From NCBI GenBank assembly GCA_019635275.1, contig JAHBZV010000013.1:1-59473 (forward strand): a stretch of DNA of 59,473 bases, read 5' to 3'. Of the stretch, positions 46,907 through 55,706 are shown piece after piece. The position numbers were made by a program, and so were the translations under genes. The notes under the pieces are model-generated. The model had not been told where the DNA came from and ran no database searches. It saw only the letters and a program-made list of their open reading frames with translations. Source of the DNA: Burkholderiaceae bacterium. GTDB taxonomy: Bacteria; Pseudomonadota; Gammaproteobacteria; Burkholderiales; Burkholderiaceae_E. Every line of letters begins with the position of its first letter. The stretch's first letter is position 1.

Positions 46907-47350
46907 TCAGCCGGCTCCGGCCGCGCCGGCGCGGCGAGCCACGCACGCGAGGTAGGCGGCGGCGTCGGGCGGCGCGCCGTCGCGCTGCGAGCGCCAGACC
47001 ACCTCGGCCAGGCAGTCGATGAGCGCGTGCGCGGCCTCGTGCGGCGTTCCGGCGCTGCGCAGCAAGCGCTCGAAGGCGGCCCGGATGCCGGGCGGCTGGT
47101 CGACCTGCAGCTGCTCGGCCACCGCGAGATGCAGCGACAGGTGCAGGAACGGGTTCTCGCGGCCGGATTCCGGGCCGAAGTCGGCCGCGAGTGCCTGTTC
47201 GGGTGCCGCGAGCAGCGCGTGGTACTCGGGATGCAGGACGATCCAGTCGAGCGCGAGCGCCTCGAGCGGGGACAGCGGCAGGCGCTCGCCGTGCTTGCGC
47301 CAGGCTTCGCAGAAGAAGCGGCGGACGTCCTCGCGCGACGGGTCGAACAT
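46907..47350 (-). CDS. DUF1841 family protein
   Basis: 147 residues beginning 'MFDPSREDVRRFFCEAWRKHGERLPLSPLEALALDWIVLHPEYHALL', the characteristic start of DUF1841 proteins of beta/gammaproteobacteria. It contains 'ENPFLHLSLHLAVAEQLQVDQPPGIR', with a histidine pair that could bind metal. Function unknown. It follows nth after 36 bases on the same strand and probably belongs to the same transcript. Confidence 0.85.
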   Translation of the reverse strand: MFDPSREDVRRFFCEAWRKHGERLPLSPLEALALDWIVLHPEYHALLAAPEQALAADFGPESGRENPFLHLSLHLAVAEQLQVDQPPGIRAAFERLLRSAGTPHEAAHALIDCLAEVVWRSQRDGAPPDAAAYLACVARRAGAAGAG

Positions 47351-47386
47351 GGCGGTTCGCGTTCCCGGGTGTGCCTGCGTCGCCGA

Positions 47387-48046
47387 TCAGGCGGCGGCCG
47401 TGCGCGGCGCGGGCGGCGGCGTCTTGGCGCGATAGTCGCAGAGGTCGGCGATCGGGCAGCGCCAGCACTGCGGCTTGGGCGCCTTGCAGACATAGCGACC
47501 GTGCAGGATCAGCCAGTGGTGGCAGTCGTGCAGATACTGCTGCGGGACGAATCGCATCAGCCGCTGCTCGACCTCGAGCGGCGTGCGCCCCTTCGCGAGG
47601 CCCGTTCGATTGGCGACCCGGAAGATGTGCGTGTCGACTGCGATGACCGGCTCGCCGAAGGCGACGTTCAACACCACGTTGGCGGTCTTGCGGCCCACGC
47701 CGGGCAGCCGCTCGAGCGCCTCGCGGGTGCGCGGCACCTCGCCGCCGTGCTCGGCCAGCAGCATCTCGCAGGCCTCGACGATGTGCTTCGCCTTCGACCG
47801 GTACAGCCCGATGGTGCGCACGTACCCGGCCAGCCCGTCCACGCCGAGCGCGGCGATCGCCGCGGGCGTGTTCGCGACGCGGAACAACTCGCGCGTTGCG
47901 AGGTTGACGCTTCGGTCGGTGGCCTGCGCCGACAGGATCACCGCCACCAACAGCTCGAACGGCGTGCGGTACTCGAGCTCGGTCGTCGGCCTGCGGTTGA
48001 GCGCCTTCAGCCGCGCGAAGATCTCGGCGCGCCGCGTCGGATTCAT
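47387..48046 (-). CDS. nth: Endonuclease III
   Basis: 219-residue base-excision repair glycosylase/AP lyase for oxidised pyrimidines. Helix-hairpin-helix with catalytic Lys ('[14 protein letters not shown]'), catalytic Asp ('[13 protein letters not shown]') and the 4Fe-4S motif C-x6-C-x2-C-x5-C ('[17 protein letters not shown]') are intact. Its ATG overlaps the stop of the upstream RnfB-like gene (48043-48046); rnfB-nth linkage is widely conserved. Confidence 0.96.
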   Translation of the reverse strand: MNPTRRAEIFARLKALNRRPTTELEYRTPFELLVAVILSAQATDRSVNLATRELFRVANTPAAIAALGVDGLAGYVRTIGLYRSKAKHIVEACEMLLAEHGGEVPRTREALERLPGVGRKTANVVLNVAFGEPVIAVDTHIFRVANRTGLAKGRTPLEVEQRLMRFVPQQYLHDCHHWLILHGRYVCKAPKPQCWRCPIADLCDYRAKTPPPAPRTAAA

Positions 48047-48771
48047 CGCTGGCCTTCCGGGCCGCGCCGGCGCTCGTGCGCGGCATCGGGCGCCTCGGTG
48101 CGCAGGGGCGCCGCGGATGGGCGTTGCGCGGCTGCGCGGCTGCGCGCGCGCTCGAGCGCGGCCTCGATCACGGCGCGCTTGCGCCGCGCGGCATCGTCGC
48201 CGCCATCGACGGCCTGCGCATCGAATGCGGCGAGCTTGCGCGCTGCGCGTTGGGCGAGCCGCTGGTCACGCTCGGCGTGGCGGCGCGCGAGGCGCGCTCG
48301 CCGCGCGTCGTGGCGTGCGCGTGCGGCGCGGGCGTCGTCGTCGCGCCAGGGCTCGGCCGGCTCGACCTCGCGCATCGCGATGCAATCGACGGGGCAGGGC
48401 GGCACGCACAGGTCGCAGCCGGTGCACAGCGCGTCGATCACCGTGTGCATCCGGCGCGGTGCGCCGATGATCGCGTCGACCGGGCAGGCCACGATGCACT
48501 TGGTGCAGCCGATGCACAGTGCCGGGTCGATCCACGCGATGCGGCGCGGCTGCTCGTGCCCGCAGGCCGGATCCAGCGGCAGTTCGGCGCGACCGAGCAG
48601 CCGGGCGAGGCGCCGGATCCCTTCCGCGCCGCCCGGCGGACAGCGGTTGATCAACGCTTCACCCGCGGCGATCGCCTCGGCGTACGGCCGGCAGCCCGCG
48701 AACCCGCACTTCGTGCACTGCGTCTGCGGCAGCAGCGCGTCGATCGCGTCGATCGCGTCGACCGGGTTCAC
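48043..48771 (-). CDS. RnfB-like iron-sulfur protein, soluble form
   Basis: 242 residues, GTG start overlapping the phaZ stop (GTGA, 48768-48771). It has the RnfB Fe-S domain (Cys19/22/27/44, in '[14 protein letters not shown]') and two 4Fe-4S ferredoxin motifs (Cys86/89/92/96 and 116/119/122/126). The N-terminal membrane helix of true RnfB is missing and no other rnf genes are present, so it is probably a soluble electron carrier. The C-terminal ~100 residues are an Arg/Ala-rich charged extension. Such stand-alone RnfB-like proteins next to nth are common in betaproteobacteria, role unknown. Confidence 0.87.
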   Translation of the reverse strand: MNPVDAIDAIDALLPQTQCTKCGFAGCRPYAEAIAAGEALINRCPPGGAEGIRRLARLLGRAELPLDPACGHEQPRRIAWIDPALCIGCTKCIVACPVDAIIGAPRRMHTVIDALCTGCDLCVPPCPVDCIAMREVEPAEPWRDDDARAARARHDARRARLARRHAERDQRLAQRAARKLAAFDAQAVDGGDDAARRKRAVIEAALERARSRAAAQRPSAAPLRTEAPDAAHERRRGPEGQR

Positions 48772-50042
48772 GCCACGACGCGCAACTTCGTCCGCTGCCG
48801 GCTCGCGGCGATGAAGTCGCGCACTTCCGGGTAGATGATCTCGCGCCAGCGGCGTCCGCTGAAGATCCCGTAGTGGCCCGCGCCTTGCGCCGTCAGGTGC
48901 CGCTTCATCGACTTCGGCAGGCCGGTGCACAGGTCGTGCGCGGCCTGCGTCTGCCCCTGGCCCGAGATGTCGTCGAGCTCGCCCTCGATCGTGAACAGCG
49001 CCACCTTGCGGATGTCGCCGGGCACGACCCGGTGGCGCTTGCCCTCGAACCAGACGTGCCAGCGGCCCAGCGGCAGCGCGTGGTCCTGGAACACGGTGCG
49101 GATCGTGTCCAGGTAGTACTCGGCCGGGAGGTCGAGCACCGCGTTGTATTCGTCGTAGAAGCGGCGATGCACCTCGGCGTCGTCCAGGTCGCCCTTGACC
49201 AGGCTCAGGTAGTAGTCCCAGTGCGAGGTGACGTGCCGGTCGGGATTCATCGCGACGAAGCCCGCGTGCTGCAGGAAGCCCGGGTAGACGCGCCGCCCGG
49301 CTCCGGGATAGCGGGCCGGCACGCGGTAGATGACGGTGCGCTCGAACCACTCGAAGCTGCGCGTCTGGGCGAGGTTGTTCACCTGCGTCGGCGAGCGCCG
49401 CGTGTCGATCGGCCCGCCCATCATCGTCATCGAGCGCGGCACCGCCGGATCACCCAGCGAGGACATCAGCGAGATGGCGCCGAGCACGGGCACCGTCGGC
49501 TGGCACACCGACATCACGTGGACGTCCGGGCCGAGATGGCGGATGAAGTCGATCGCGTAGCCGACGTAGTCGTCGAGCTGGAAGTTGCCTTCGGCGAGCG
49601 GCACCATCCGCGCGTCGATCCAGTCGGTGATGTAGACGGTGTGGTCGGGCAGCAACGCGTGCACCGTGTCGCGCAGCAGCGTCGCGTGATGGCCCGACAG
49701 CGGCGCGAACACCAGCACGGCCGGATCGTCGCGGCGGTGCGCCAGCGCGTCCGGCAGCAGGCGCTCGAACTTCAGCAGATGGCAGAACGGCCGCGAGAGC
49801 TCGATGCGCTCGACGACGGTGACGTCGCGCCCCTCGATGCGCGTGGAGCGCAGCCCGAACTCGGGCTTCTCGTATTCCTTGCCGAGGCGGTGCATCAGCT
49901 CGAGCCCGGCCGACACGCGGTTGGCGAACGGCAGGTAGGAGAGCGGGCTGTACGGATTCGTGTACAGCTGGCTCATCGAGTCGGCCCAGTGCGACAGCGG
50001 GTTCAGGAAGGCGCGCTGGGCTTCGCGGATGTCGTAAAGCAT
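48768..50042 (-). CDS. phaZ: Intracellular polyhydroxyalkanoate depolymerase
   Basis: 424-residue protein starting '[22 protein letters not shown]', the family N-terminus. The nucleophile is Cys180 in '[18 protein letters not shown]', the Cys-type lipase-like box of the Ralstonia PhaZa1 group, with His near '[13 protein letters not shown]'. It mobilises stored PHB/PHA in the cytoplasm. The ATG at 50042 is preferred to the in-frame ATG at 50075. A candidate promoter, TTGCGC-18-TAAATT on the minus strand, lies in the 99-base gap upstream. It pairs functionally with bktB at 43224. Confidence 0.93.
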   Translation of the reverse strand: MLYDIREAQRAFLNPLSHWADSMSQLYTNPYSPLSYLPFANRVSAGLELMHRLGKEYEKPEFGLRSTRIEGRDVTVVERIELSRPFCHLLKFERLLPDALAHRRDDPAVLVFAPLSGHHATLLRDTVHALLPDHTVYITDWIDARMVPLAEGNFQLDDYVGYAIDFIRHLGPDVHVMSVCQPTVPVLGAISLMSSLGDPAVPRSMTMMGGPIDTRRSPTQVNNLAQTRSFEWFERTVIYRVPARYPGAGRRVYPGFLQHAGFVAMNPDRHVTSHWDYYLSLVKGDLDDAEVHRRFYDEYNAVLDLPAEYYLDTIRTVFQDHALPLGRWHVWFEGKRHRVVPGDIRKVALFTIEGELDDISGQGQTQAAHDLCTGLPKSMKRHLTAQGAGHYGIFSGRRWREIIYPEVRDFIAASRQRTKLRVVA

Positions 50043-50128
50043 TCGGGCTCCGGTTCGGCCACCGATTGCATGCAATTTATCCGCAGCGTGTTGCGGCGCG
50101 CAAGAAATCTTTTCGCACGAACGTACCG

Positions 50129-50152
50129 AAAAAACCGCGGTTCATTCCGCAT
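50129..50152 (-). terminator. Candidate terminator after the NfnBA-like gene
   Basis: Minus strand: GCGG, loop, CCGC followed by six T residues (A-tract 50129-50134 on the plus strand). The stem is only 4-5 bp and begins inside the last codons, so confidence is modest. Confidence 0.35.
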
Positions 50153-53100
50153 TGCGGCATTGCGCAATCCATGCGGCCGTCTGGCGCTCCTGCAGCGCGT
50201 TCTGGGCCAGGCGCCCGGCCAGGGCCGGGAAGTCGACCCGGTCGAGCGGCTGGTCCTGGTTGAAGCACGAGAAGACATAGGTGACCGCGCCCGTCTCGGG
50301 GTCCTTGTGCGGTTGCAGGCACTGCGCGCAGACCTCTTTCATCATGCACTGCATCGGCGAATTGATCGAGCCGAACGCGCGGTGGCGCGGCTTCAGGAAG
50401 GGGGCGAGTTGCGCGTGGCGCGCGGCGGCGACGGCGGCCATCATGCGGTCGGAGCCGATCGCGATGATCCGGTCGGCGTCCTGCAGGCGCAGCGCGCCTG
50501 GATCCGACAGGTTCGACAGTTCGCCGCGCGCCCAGGCGAGCATCGCCTCGACGATGTTGCCCACGACGCTGCGATCCTGCGGCCGTCCGGGCTCGAAGCC
50601 GGGGGCTTCGTCGCAGCACCAGACGATCGTGTCGGCCGCCGCCTCGATCTCGGCGACCTTGTAGCGGTCGATGCGCTTCTTGTAGCCGGCGAAGTACAGC
50701 ACCCGCGAGCCCGCCGCGCGGAACGCCGCCCCGATCGAGAACAGCACCGCGTTGCCCAGGCCGCCGCCCACGAGCACGACCGTCTCGCCGGCCTCGATCT
50801 CGGTGGGCGCGCCGGTCGGCCCCATCAGGACCACCGGCTCGCCGGGGCGCAGGTCCGCGCACAGGTTCGACGACCCGCCCATCTCGAGCACGATCGTGGA
50901 CACCAGCCCGCGCTCGCGGTCGACCCAGGCGCCGGTGAGCGCGAGGCCTTCCATCGCGAGCGTCGTCGGCAGCCCGTCGACGCTCACCCGCCGCGCCCGT
51001 GTCTCGTAGTTCTGCAGCCGGTAGAACTGGCCAGGCTCGAAGCGGCGCGCGGCCATCGGCGCGCGCACGACGACCTCGACGATGTTCGGGGTGAGGCGTT
51101 CGACGCGTTCGACGCGCGCGCGCAACAGGTCGTCGAGCCGAGCGGCGAAGTCGCCGAACACGGCCGTAGAGGCCGGCGGCCGACGCTCGAGCACGCTGCA
51201 GACGACCGGATAGCCGTGGCGCGCCGAGGCCATGGCCTTGACCACGTTGCCGAAATAGCTCGGGTGCAGGTCGCCGAAGAACGACATCATCCGGCCGTCG
51301 TCGAGGCGCGCGAGCAGCACCTGCGCGGTGTCGGGCTTGGCGTTGCCGCGCGCGGGCCTGACCGGCTTGCCCTCGGGGTCGATCGCGCGGAAGTAGCGTC
51401 CGTCGAGCTCGAAGTGCGTCGCGTCCTCGCGGGCGAGCACGGTGTTCGGCTGCGTGCCGGCCGCGATGAACACGGTGCGCGCGGGCGCGGACCAGGCCTC
51501 GCCGTCGCGCCACTGGCCGTCGTCGTCGCGCAGTTGTCGTGCGAACGAAATCGATTCGACCGCGCCTTGGGCGTCGACGTCGATGCGGGTGGGGGCGAGG
51601 CATTCGGCGAAGCGAATGCCTTCCTCCAGGGCCTTCTCCACCTCCTCGTGGTTCAGCGTGTACGACGGACTGTCGACCAGTCGCTTGCGGTAGGCGATCG
51701 TGGCGCCCCCCCACTGCTGCAGCAGTTCGGCGATGCGCGGTGCGCGCCCCTCGCGCTGCGCGGCGTCGCGTTCGGCGCGGATCGCGCGGCCGTGCGCGAG
51801 GAACTCCTCGGCGAGGGCCAGGTCTTCGCTGCGCCAGCCCGCGCGCGCGCCCGACTCGCCGAGCCGGGCGACCAGCGCCTCGTGCCGCGCGAGGAACTTC
51901 TCGACCTGCACGGCGTAGTAGGCGAGCGATTCGGTCGCGGTGTCGATCGCGGTAAGGCCGCCGCCGATCACCACCACCGGCAGCCGCAACTGCATGTTGG
52001 CCAGCGAGTCGGCGCGCGCGGCGCCAGTGAGTTGCAGCGCCATCAGGAAGTCGCTCGCGGTGCGCACGCCGCGCGCCAGGCCGTTGGGGATGTCGAGCGT
52101 CGTCGGCTTGCCGGCGCCCATCGCCAGCGCGACGTGGTCGAAACCGAGCGCGAACGCGTCGTCGACGCCCAGCGTGCTGCCGAAGCGCACGCCGCCGACG
52201 AGCGCGAAGCGCGTGCGCCGCTCGAGCAGCAGCCGTACGAGTTTCAGGAAGTTCTTGTTCCAGCGCACCGTGATGCCGTACTCGGCCACGCCGCCGAAGC
52301 CCGCCATGACCCGGTCGTCGAGCGGTTCGTACAGGTCGCGGACGTCGCGCACCGGCTCGAAGGGCACGCGCGTGCCGTCGGCGCGCACGCCGCCCAGGCG
52401 CTCGTCGAGCGGCTCGATCTTCAGTCCGTCGACGCCGACCACGCCGTGCCCTTCGTTGAGCAGGTGATGCGCGAGCGTGAAGCCGGCCGGGCCCATGCCG
52501 ACCACCATCACGCGGTAGCCGCTGTCGGGCTTCGGCAGCGGCCGGCGCAGGTTCAGCGGATTCCAGCGCGTGAGCAGTGAATAGACCTCGAAGCCCCAGG
52601 GCAGTTCGAGCACGTCCTTCAGCGTGCGGGTCTCGGCCTGCGGAATGTCCACCGGCGTCTGCTTCTGGTAGATGCAGGCCTTCATGCAGTCGTTGCAGAT
52701 CCGGTGGCCGGTCGCGGCCATCATCGGGTTGTCGATCGCGATCGTGGCGAGCGCCGCGATCGAGTGGCCCTGCGTCTTGAGCTTGTGGAACTCGGAGATC
52801 CGCTCCTCGAGCGGGCAGCCGGCCAGGTTCACGCCGAAAGGCGAGCGCTTCCAGGCGGCCTCGCCGGAGGGGCCCGGCTTTTCGCGGATGCCCTTCGAGC
52901 AGGAGTCCTTGCGCTGCTCGTGGCACCAGATGCAGTAGTTGGCCTGGTCGAGCGCGCCGCGCAGGTCGGTGCCCGCGTCGGTGAGCGCAAAGCCCTCGCG
53001 GCGCCGCAGGTGACCGGGCTCGATGGTGAACACGCGCACGCCGTCCTCGTCGTGGCTGTGCGCGTGGCCGATGAGCTGCATCGGGTCGGTCTTCGCGGGC

Positions 53101-53714
53101 AGCGCGAACAGCACGTCGCCGGCGTGGCGGCGGCGGCCGGCCCCGGTGGTCGCGGCCCAGGCGCTATAGCGCAGTGCGACACCCAGGCGCGCGCGCGCCG
53201 CGTCGCGCAGCAGCGGCCCGGCGGCTTCGTCGGCCTCCTCGCGCTGCCAGGCGAGCACCGCGCGCGCGAAGGCGAGTTCGTCGTACGGTTCGCCGAGCCA
53301 GGATTCGATCTGGCGCAGCGCCGCGTCGGCGTCGAAGCCTTCGAGCTCGGTCGCGCGCAGCTTCGCCGCCTCGCGCCGCACGAACTTCGTCTTGACCTCG
53401 TAGAGCGGGTCGAGCTCGTGGTGCCGTTGGCGCAGCGCGGCGAGCGCATCACCGATGCCGAACAGCGCGCCGACGAACGCGTCGACGTGCGGGGCGAGCT
53501 CGATCAGCAGCGCCGCCTCGTCGTACGGGCCGGGCGCCGGGTCGCAGCGCTCGCCGGCGCGGTGCGCCGCCCGGGTCGCCTCGAGCCGCTGCGCGAGCGC
53601 CGCGTCGGCCGTGCGCAGTGCGTCGACGAACGCGGCATCGACTCGAAGCAGTCCGTCGGACGAGTAGATATCCTGAAACCGGAGACCGTAGGCGAGGGCG
53701 AGCGGTTGGTCCAA
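50142..53714 (-). CDS. NfnBA-like fusion: Fe-S / GltD-like / PyrK-like NAD(P)H oxidoreductase
   Basis: 1190 residues, TTG start behind GAAGGAA. Residues ~1-250: helical domain not recognised. ~255-390: GltD-type Fe-S region with Cys261/264/272/300 and Cys340/343/347 ('CIWCHEQRKDSC', 'CNDCMKAC'). ~400-850: two-dinucleotide-fold flavoprotein of the glutamate synthase small-subunit type (GMGPAG 406-411, GGGLTAID 584-591). ~880-1190: PyrK-like ferredoxin reductase with FAD and NAD segments ('VVLVGGGLGNAVLF') and a 2Fe-2S motif Cys1123/1129/1132/1150. These last parts match NfnB and NfnA, which bifurcate electrons between NADPH, NAD+ and ferredoxin. Bifurcation is an inference; ferredoxin and OYE genes precede it. 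Confidence 0.8.
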   Translation of the reverse strand: MDQPLALAYGLRFQDIYSSDGLLRVDAAFVDALRTADAALAQRLEATRAAHRAGERCDPAPGPYDEAALLIELAPHVDAFVGALFGIGDALAALRQRHHELDPLYEVKTKFVRREAAKLRATELEGFDADAALRQIESWLGEPYDELAFARAVLAWQREEADEAAGPLLRDAARARLGVALRYSAWAATTGAGRRRHAGDVLFALPAKTDPMQLIGHAHSHDEDGVRVFTIEPGHLRRREGFALTDAGTDLRGALDQANYCIWCHEQRKDSCSKGIREKPGPSGEAAWKRSPFGVNLAGCPLEERISEFHKLKTQGHSIAALATIAIDNPMMAATGHRICNDCMKACIYQKQTPVDIPQAETRTLKDVLELPWGFEVYSLLTRWNPLNLRRPLPKPDSGYRVMVVGMGPAGFTLAHHLLNEGHGVVGVDGLKIEPLDERLGGVRADGTRVPFEPVRDVRDLYEPLDDRVMAGFGGVAEYGITVRWNKNFLKLVRLLLERRTRFALVGGVRFGSTLGVDDAFALGFDHVALAMGAGKPTTLDIPNGLARGVRTASDFLMALQLTGAARADSLANMQLRLPVVVIGGGLTAIDTATESLAYYAVQVEKFLARHEALVARLGESGARAGWRSEDLALAEEFLAHGRAIRAERDAAQREGRAPRIAELLQQWGGATIAYRKRLVDSPSYTLNHEEVEKALEEGIRFAECLAPTRIDVDAQGAVESISFARQLRDDDGQWRDGEAWSAPARTVFIAAGTQPNTVLAREDATHFELDGRYFRAIDPEGKPVRPARGNAKPDTAQVLLARLDDGRMMSFFGDLHPSYFGNVVKAMASARHGYPVVCSVLERRPPASTAVFGDFAARLDDLLRARVERVERLTPNIVEVVVRAPMAARRFEPGQFYRLQNYETRARRVSVDGLPTTLAMEGLALTGAWVDRERGLVSTIVLEMGGSSNLCADLRPGEPVVLMGPTGAPTEIEAGETVVLVGGGLGNAVLFSIGAAFRAAGSRVLYFAGYKKRIDRYKVAEIEAAADTIVWCCDEAPGFEPGRPQDRSVVGNIVEAMLAWARGELSNLSDPGALRLQDADRIIAIGSDRMMAAVAAARHAQLAPFLKPRHRAFGSINSPMQCMMKEVCAQCLQPHKDPETGAVTYVFSCFNQDQPLDRVDFPALAGRLAQNALQERQTAAWIAQCRNAE

Positions 53715-53741
53715 GGCGGTTCCTTCGTCGTCGGTGGCGAT

Positions 53742-55202
53742 TCAGGCCGTGGGCGGCACCCACGGGGCGGGGGTCAGCCGGCGCTTGCCGTCCTTCGTCC
53801 TGCGCACGCCGGGCTCGTCGAGGTCGGTGCGGTCCCAGAGTTGGCAGGTGACCTCCTGGTGCTTCTCGTCGAGCGCCTCGCAATAGTTCGCGTAGATGCA
53901 CAGGTTGACCGCGCCGCCGTGACCGGTGCGCACCTTCACGAACCAGTCCGGATCGGCAAGGCTTGCGCGCGCGAGGCCGACGACGTCGGCGTGACCGGCG
54001 GCAAGCAGTGTTTCGGCCTGGCCAAAGCCGTGGATCCCGCCCGCGACGACGACCGGCGTCGTCAGCCCCGCGGTGCGAATTGCCATGCGGATCCGCGCCG
54101 ACGCCTCGACGTTGCGCCCGAAGGGGCCGCGTTCGTCCGACACGTGGTGCGGCATGCATTCGTAGCCGCTCGGGCCGGTGTAGGGGTATGCGGCCCGGCC
54201 GATCGCCGGCTGCTTCGCGTCCTCGAACTTCCCGCCCCGCGACAGCGACAGGAAGTCCATGCCTGCGCGCGCGAACGCCACGCCGAAATGGGTCGCGTCG
54301 TCCACGGTCGAGCCGCCCTCGATGCAGTCCTCGGACAGGAAGCGGCATCCGACCGCGTAATCGGCGCCGACCTCGGCGCGCACCCGTTCGAACACTTCCA
54401 GCGAAAGCCGCACGCGCCCTTCGCGCGAGCCGCCGTAGCCGTCGCCGCGGGTGTTCAGCGCCGACAGGAACGAGGCCATCGTGTAGGCGTGCGCGTAGTG
54501 AAGTTCGACGCCGTCGAAGCCGGCCTCGCGCGCGCGGCGCGCGGCGGCGGCGAACAGGCCCGGAAGTACCTGCGGCAACTCGCGGATGTGCGGCAAATGC
54601 GTGTCGGTCACGCGTTCACGCGCGCCCATCCTCAGCGCTTCGAGTTCGCGCGCATCGAGCACTTGGGCGAGGCGCTCGTGCGCAAGGCCGAGCAGCGCCT
54701 GCCGAACCGTTTCCTGCGGGGCCTCCTCGAGCCCGAGCGCCGACCGGTGCCGCTCCGTGATGCGCAGGTGCTGGCCCAGGTACTTCGCGGGGTCGGGGCG
54801 ACGGCGAATCGACAGGAAGTCGATCAGCTGGATGAACAGCCTCGTTTCGCCGTCGCTCGCCTGCCTGACCGCGTCGACGATGCGCCGCAGGCCGGGCACG
54901 AAGCGGTCATGCCCGATCCGCAGCAGCGGGCCGCTCGGCACGTCGCGGATCCCGGTCGCCTCGAGCACGATCGCACCCGGGCGCCCGGCAGCGAAGCGCG
55001 CGTACCAGTCGACGTTGTCGTCGGTGACGAACCCGTCTTCGGTGGCCCGCCACGGCACCATCGCGGGAACCCACGTGCGGGTCGCGAGCCTGAACGGCCC
55101 GGCTTCGAGCGGGCTGAACAGCCGCGAGCGGCTGGCCTGCTCGCGCGACGGCCACGCGCCGGGATCGGTCTTCCACTTGATCTTCTGCGGGGGCCGCCAC
55201 AT
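53742..55202 (-). CDS. Old Yellow Enzyme-family NADH:flavin oxidoreductase
   Basis: 486 residues, single FMN TIM-barrel of the OYE / 2,4-dienoyl-CoA reductase family: 'LHYAHAYTMASFLSALNTRGDGYGGS' (typical YAHGYLL...NxRxDxYGGS region), 'VVVAGGIHGFGQAETLLAAGHADVVGLARASLADPDW'. It ends with three cysteines in C-x5-C-x11-C ('CIYANYC...VTC'), a changed version of the 4Fe-4S site of dienoyl-CoA reductases, and lacks the C-terminal flavin/NADPH domain of that group. That domain may be supplied by the next gene, 27 bases downstream, whose GltD-like part is its relative. Substrate unknown: an enoyl-CoA or aromatic ring intermediate. Confidence 0.85.
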   Translation of the reverse strand: MWRPPQKIKWKTDPGAWPSREQASRSRLFSPLEAGPFRLATRTWVPAMVPWRATEDGFVTDDNVDWYARFAAGRPGAIVLEATGIRDVPSGPLLRIGHDRFVPGLRRIVDAVRQASDGETRLFIQLIDFLSIRRRPDPAKYLGQHLRITERHRSALGLEEAPQETVRQALLGLAHERLAQVLDARELEALRMGARERVTDTHLPHIRELPQVLPGLFAAAARRAREAGFDGVELHYAHAYTMASFLSALNTRGDGYGGSREGRVRLSLEVFERVRAEVGADYAVGCRFLSEDCIEGGSTVDDATHFGVAFARAGMDFLSLSRGGKFEDAKQPAIGRAAYPYTGPSGYECMPHHVSDERGPFGRNVEASARIRMAIRTAGLTTPVVVAGGIHGFGQAETLLAAGHADVVGLARASLADPDWFVKVRTGHGGAVNLCIYANYCEALDEKHQEVTCQLWDRTDLDEPGVRRTKDGKRRLTPAPWVPPTA

Positions 55203-55255
55203 GCGGGGCTCCTCGTTACCGATTGCCGCGGCCGGCCCGCGGGTCCGGCGCCCGC

Positions 55256-55579
55256 TCAGCGTTCCAGGTACTGCAGCTTCTCTTGCACTTCCTTCCACTG
55301 CTCGGCGTCGGGCAGCGGATCCTTCGTGCGCGTGATGCTGGGCCAGGCCTTCGCCAGTTCGGCGTTGAGCGCGACGAACGACTCCTGTCCGGCCGGCACG
55401 TCTTCCTCGGCCTTGATCGCCTCGACCGGGCACTCGGGGATGCACACCGCGCAGTCGATGCACTCGTCCGGGTCGATGACCAGCATGTTGGGGCCTTCGC
55501 GGAAGCAGTCGACCGGGCAGACGTCGACGCAATCGGTGTAGCGGCAGCGGATGCAGGATTCGAGGACGACGTGGGTCAT
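55256..55579 (-). CDS. fdxA: Seven-iron ferredoxin FdxA
   Basis: 107 residues with the 7Fe ferredoxin pattern: Cys9, Cys17 and Cys50 for a 3Fe-4S cluster; Cys21, 40, 43 and 46 for a 4Fe-4S cluster (extra Cys12 and Cys25, as in Azotobacter FdI). C-terminal extension of ~50 residues as usual. Low-potential electron carrier in the cytoplasm. First gene of a likely operon with the OYE (53 bases downstream) and the NfnBA-like protein, so it may be their electron partner. Divergent from the molybdenum hydroxylase genes. Confidence 0.95.
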   Translation of the reverse strand: MTHVVLESCIRCRYTDCVDVCPVDCFREGPNMLVIDPDECIDCAVCIPECPVEAIKAEEDVPAGQESFVALNAELAKAWPSITRTKDPLPDAEQWKEVQEKLQYLER

Positions 55580-55605
55580 GGCGCGCGATTCCGGATCGGT
55601 ACGTA

Positions 55606-55634
55606 TTGACGCGCATATTAGCGTGGAGTAATTT
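55606..55634 (+). promoter_or_regulatory. Promoter of the molybdenum hydroxylase operon
   Basis: TTGACG (55606-55611), 17-base spacer, TAATTT (55629-55634). Start predicted near 55641, giving a ~66-base leader to ATG 55707. The palindrome at 55649-55668 lies directly downstream. Confidence 0.6.
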
Positions 55635-55644
55635 CGCTGCGCAA
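55615..55644 (-). promoter_or_regulatory. Promoter of the fdxA operon
   Basis: Minus strand TTGCGC (55644-55639), 18-base spacer, TAATAT (55620-55615), ~36 bases before the fdxA ATG. It overlaps the divergent promoter almost completely, so the two directions likely compete or are co-regulated. Confidence 0.5.
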
Positions 55645-55648
55645 CGCG

Positions 55649-55668
55649 AATGAAGCGCTTGCTTCATT
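55649..55668. promoter_or_regulatory. Palindromic operator between fdxA and molybdenum hydroxylase genes
   Basis: AATGAAGC-GCTT-GCTTCATT, perfect 8-bp inverted repeats with a 4-base centre. It differs from the 36345/38024 operators, so another regulator, probably TetR- or similar dimeric type encoded outside the window, should bind. It sits just upstream of the fdxA promoter -35 and just downstream of the opposite start site. Confidence 0.65.
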
Positions 55669-55706
55669 GATGCAGGTCGTGTCGATGTTTCCGGGATCCC
55701 GTCTCG

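Noticed and set aside
48873-52580. Very long open frames antisense to clear genes (also 29035-32628, 38773-41850, 53742-56621 extended)
   Set aside because: They encode Arg/Ala/His-rich sequence with no domain signature and mirror well-supported genes on the other strand; in such GC-rich DNA stop codons are rare in shadow frames.
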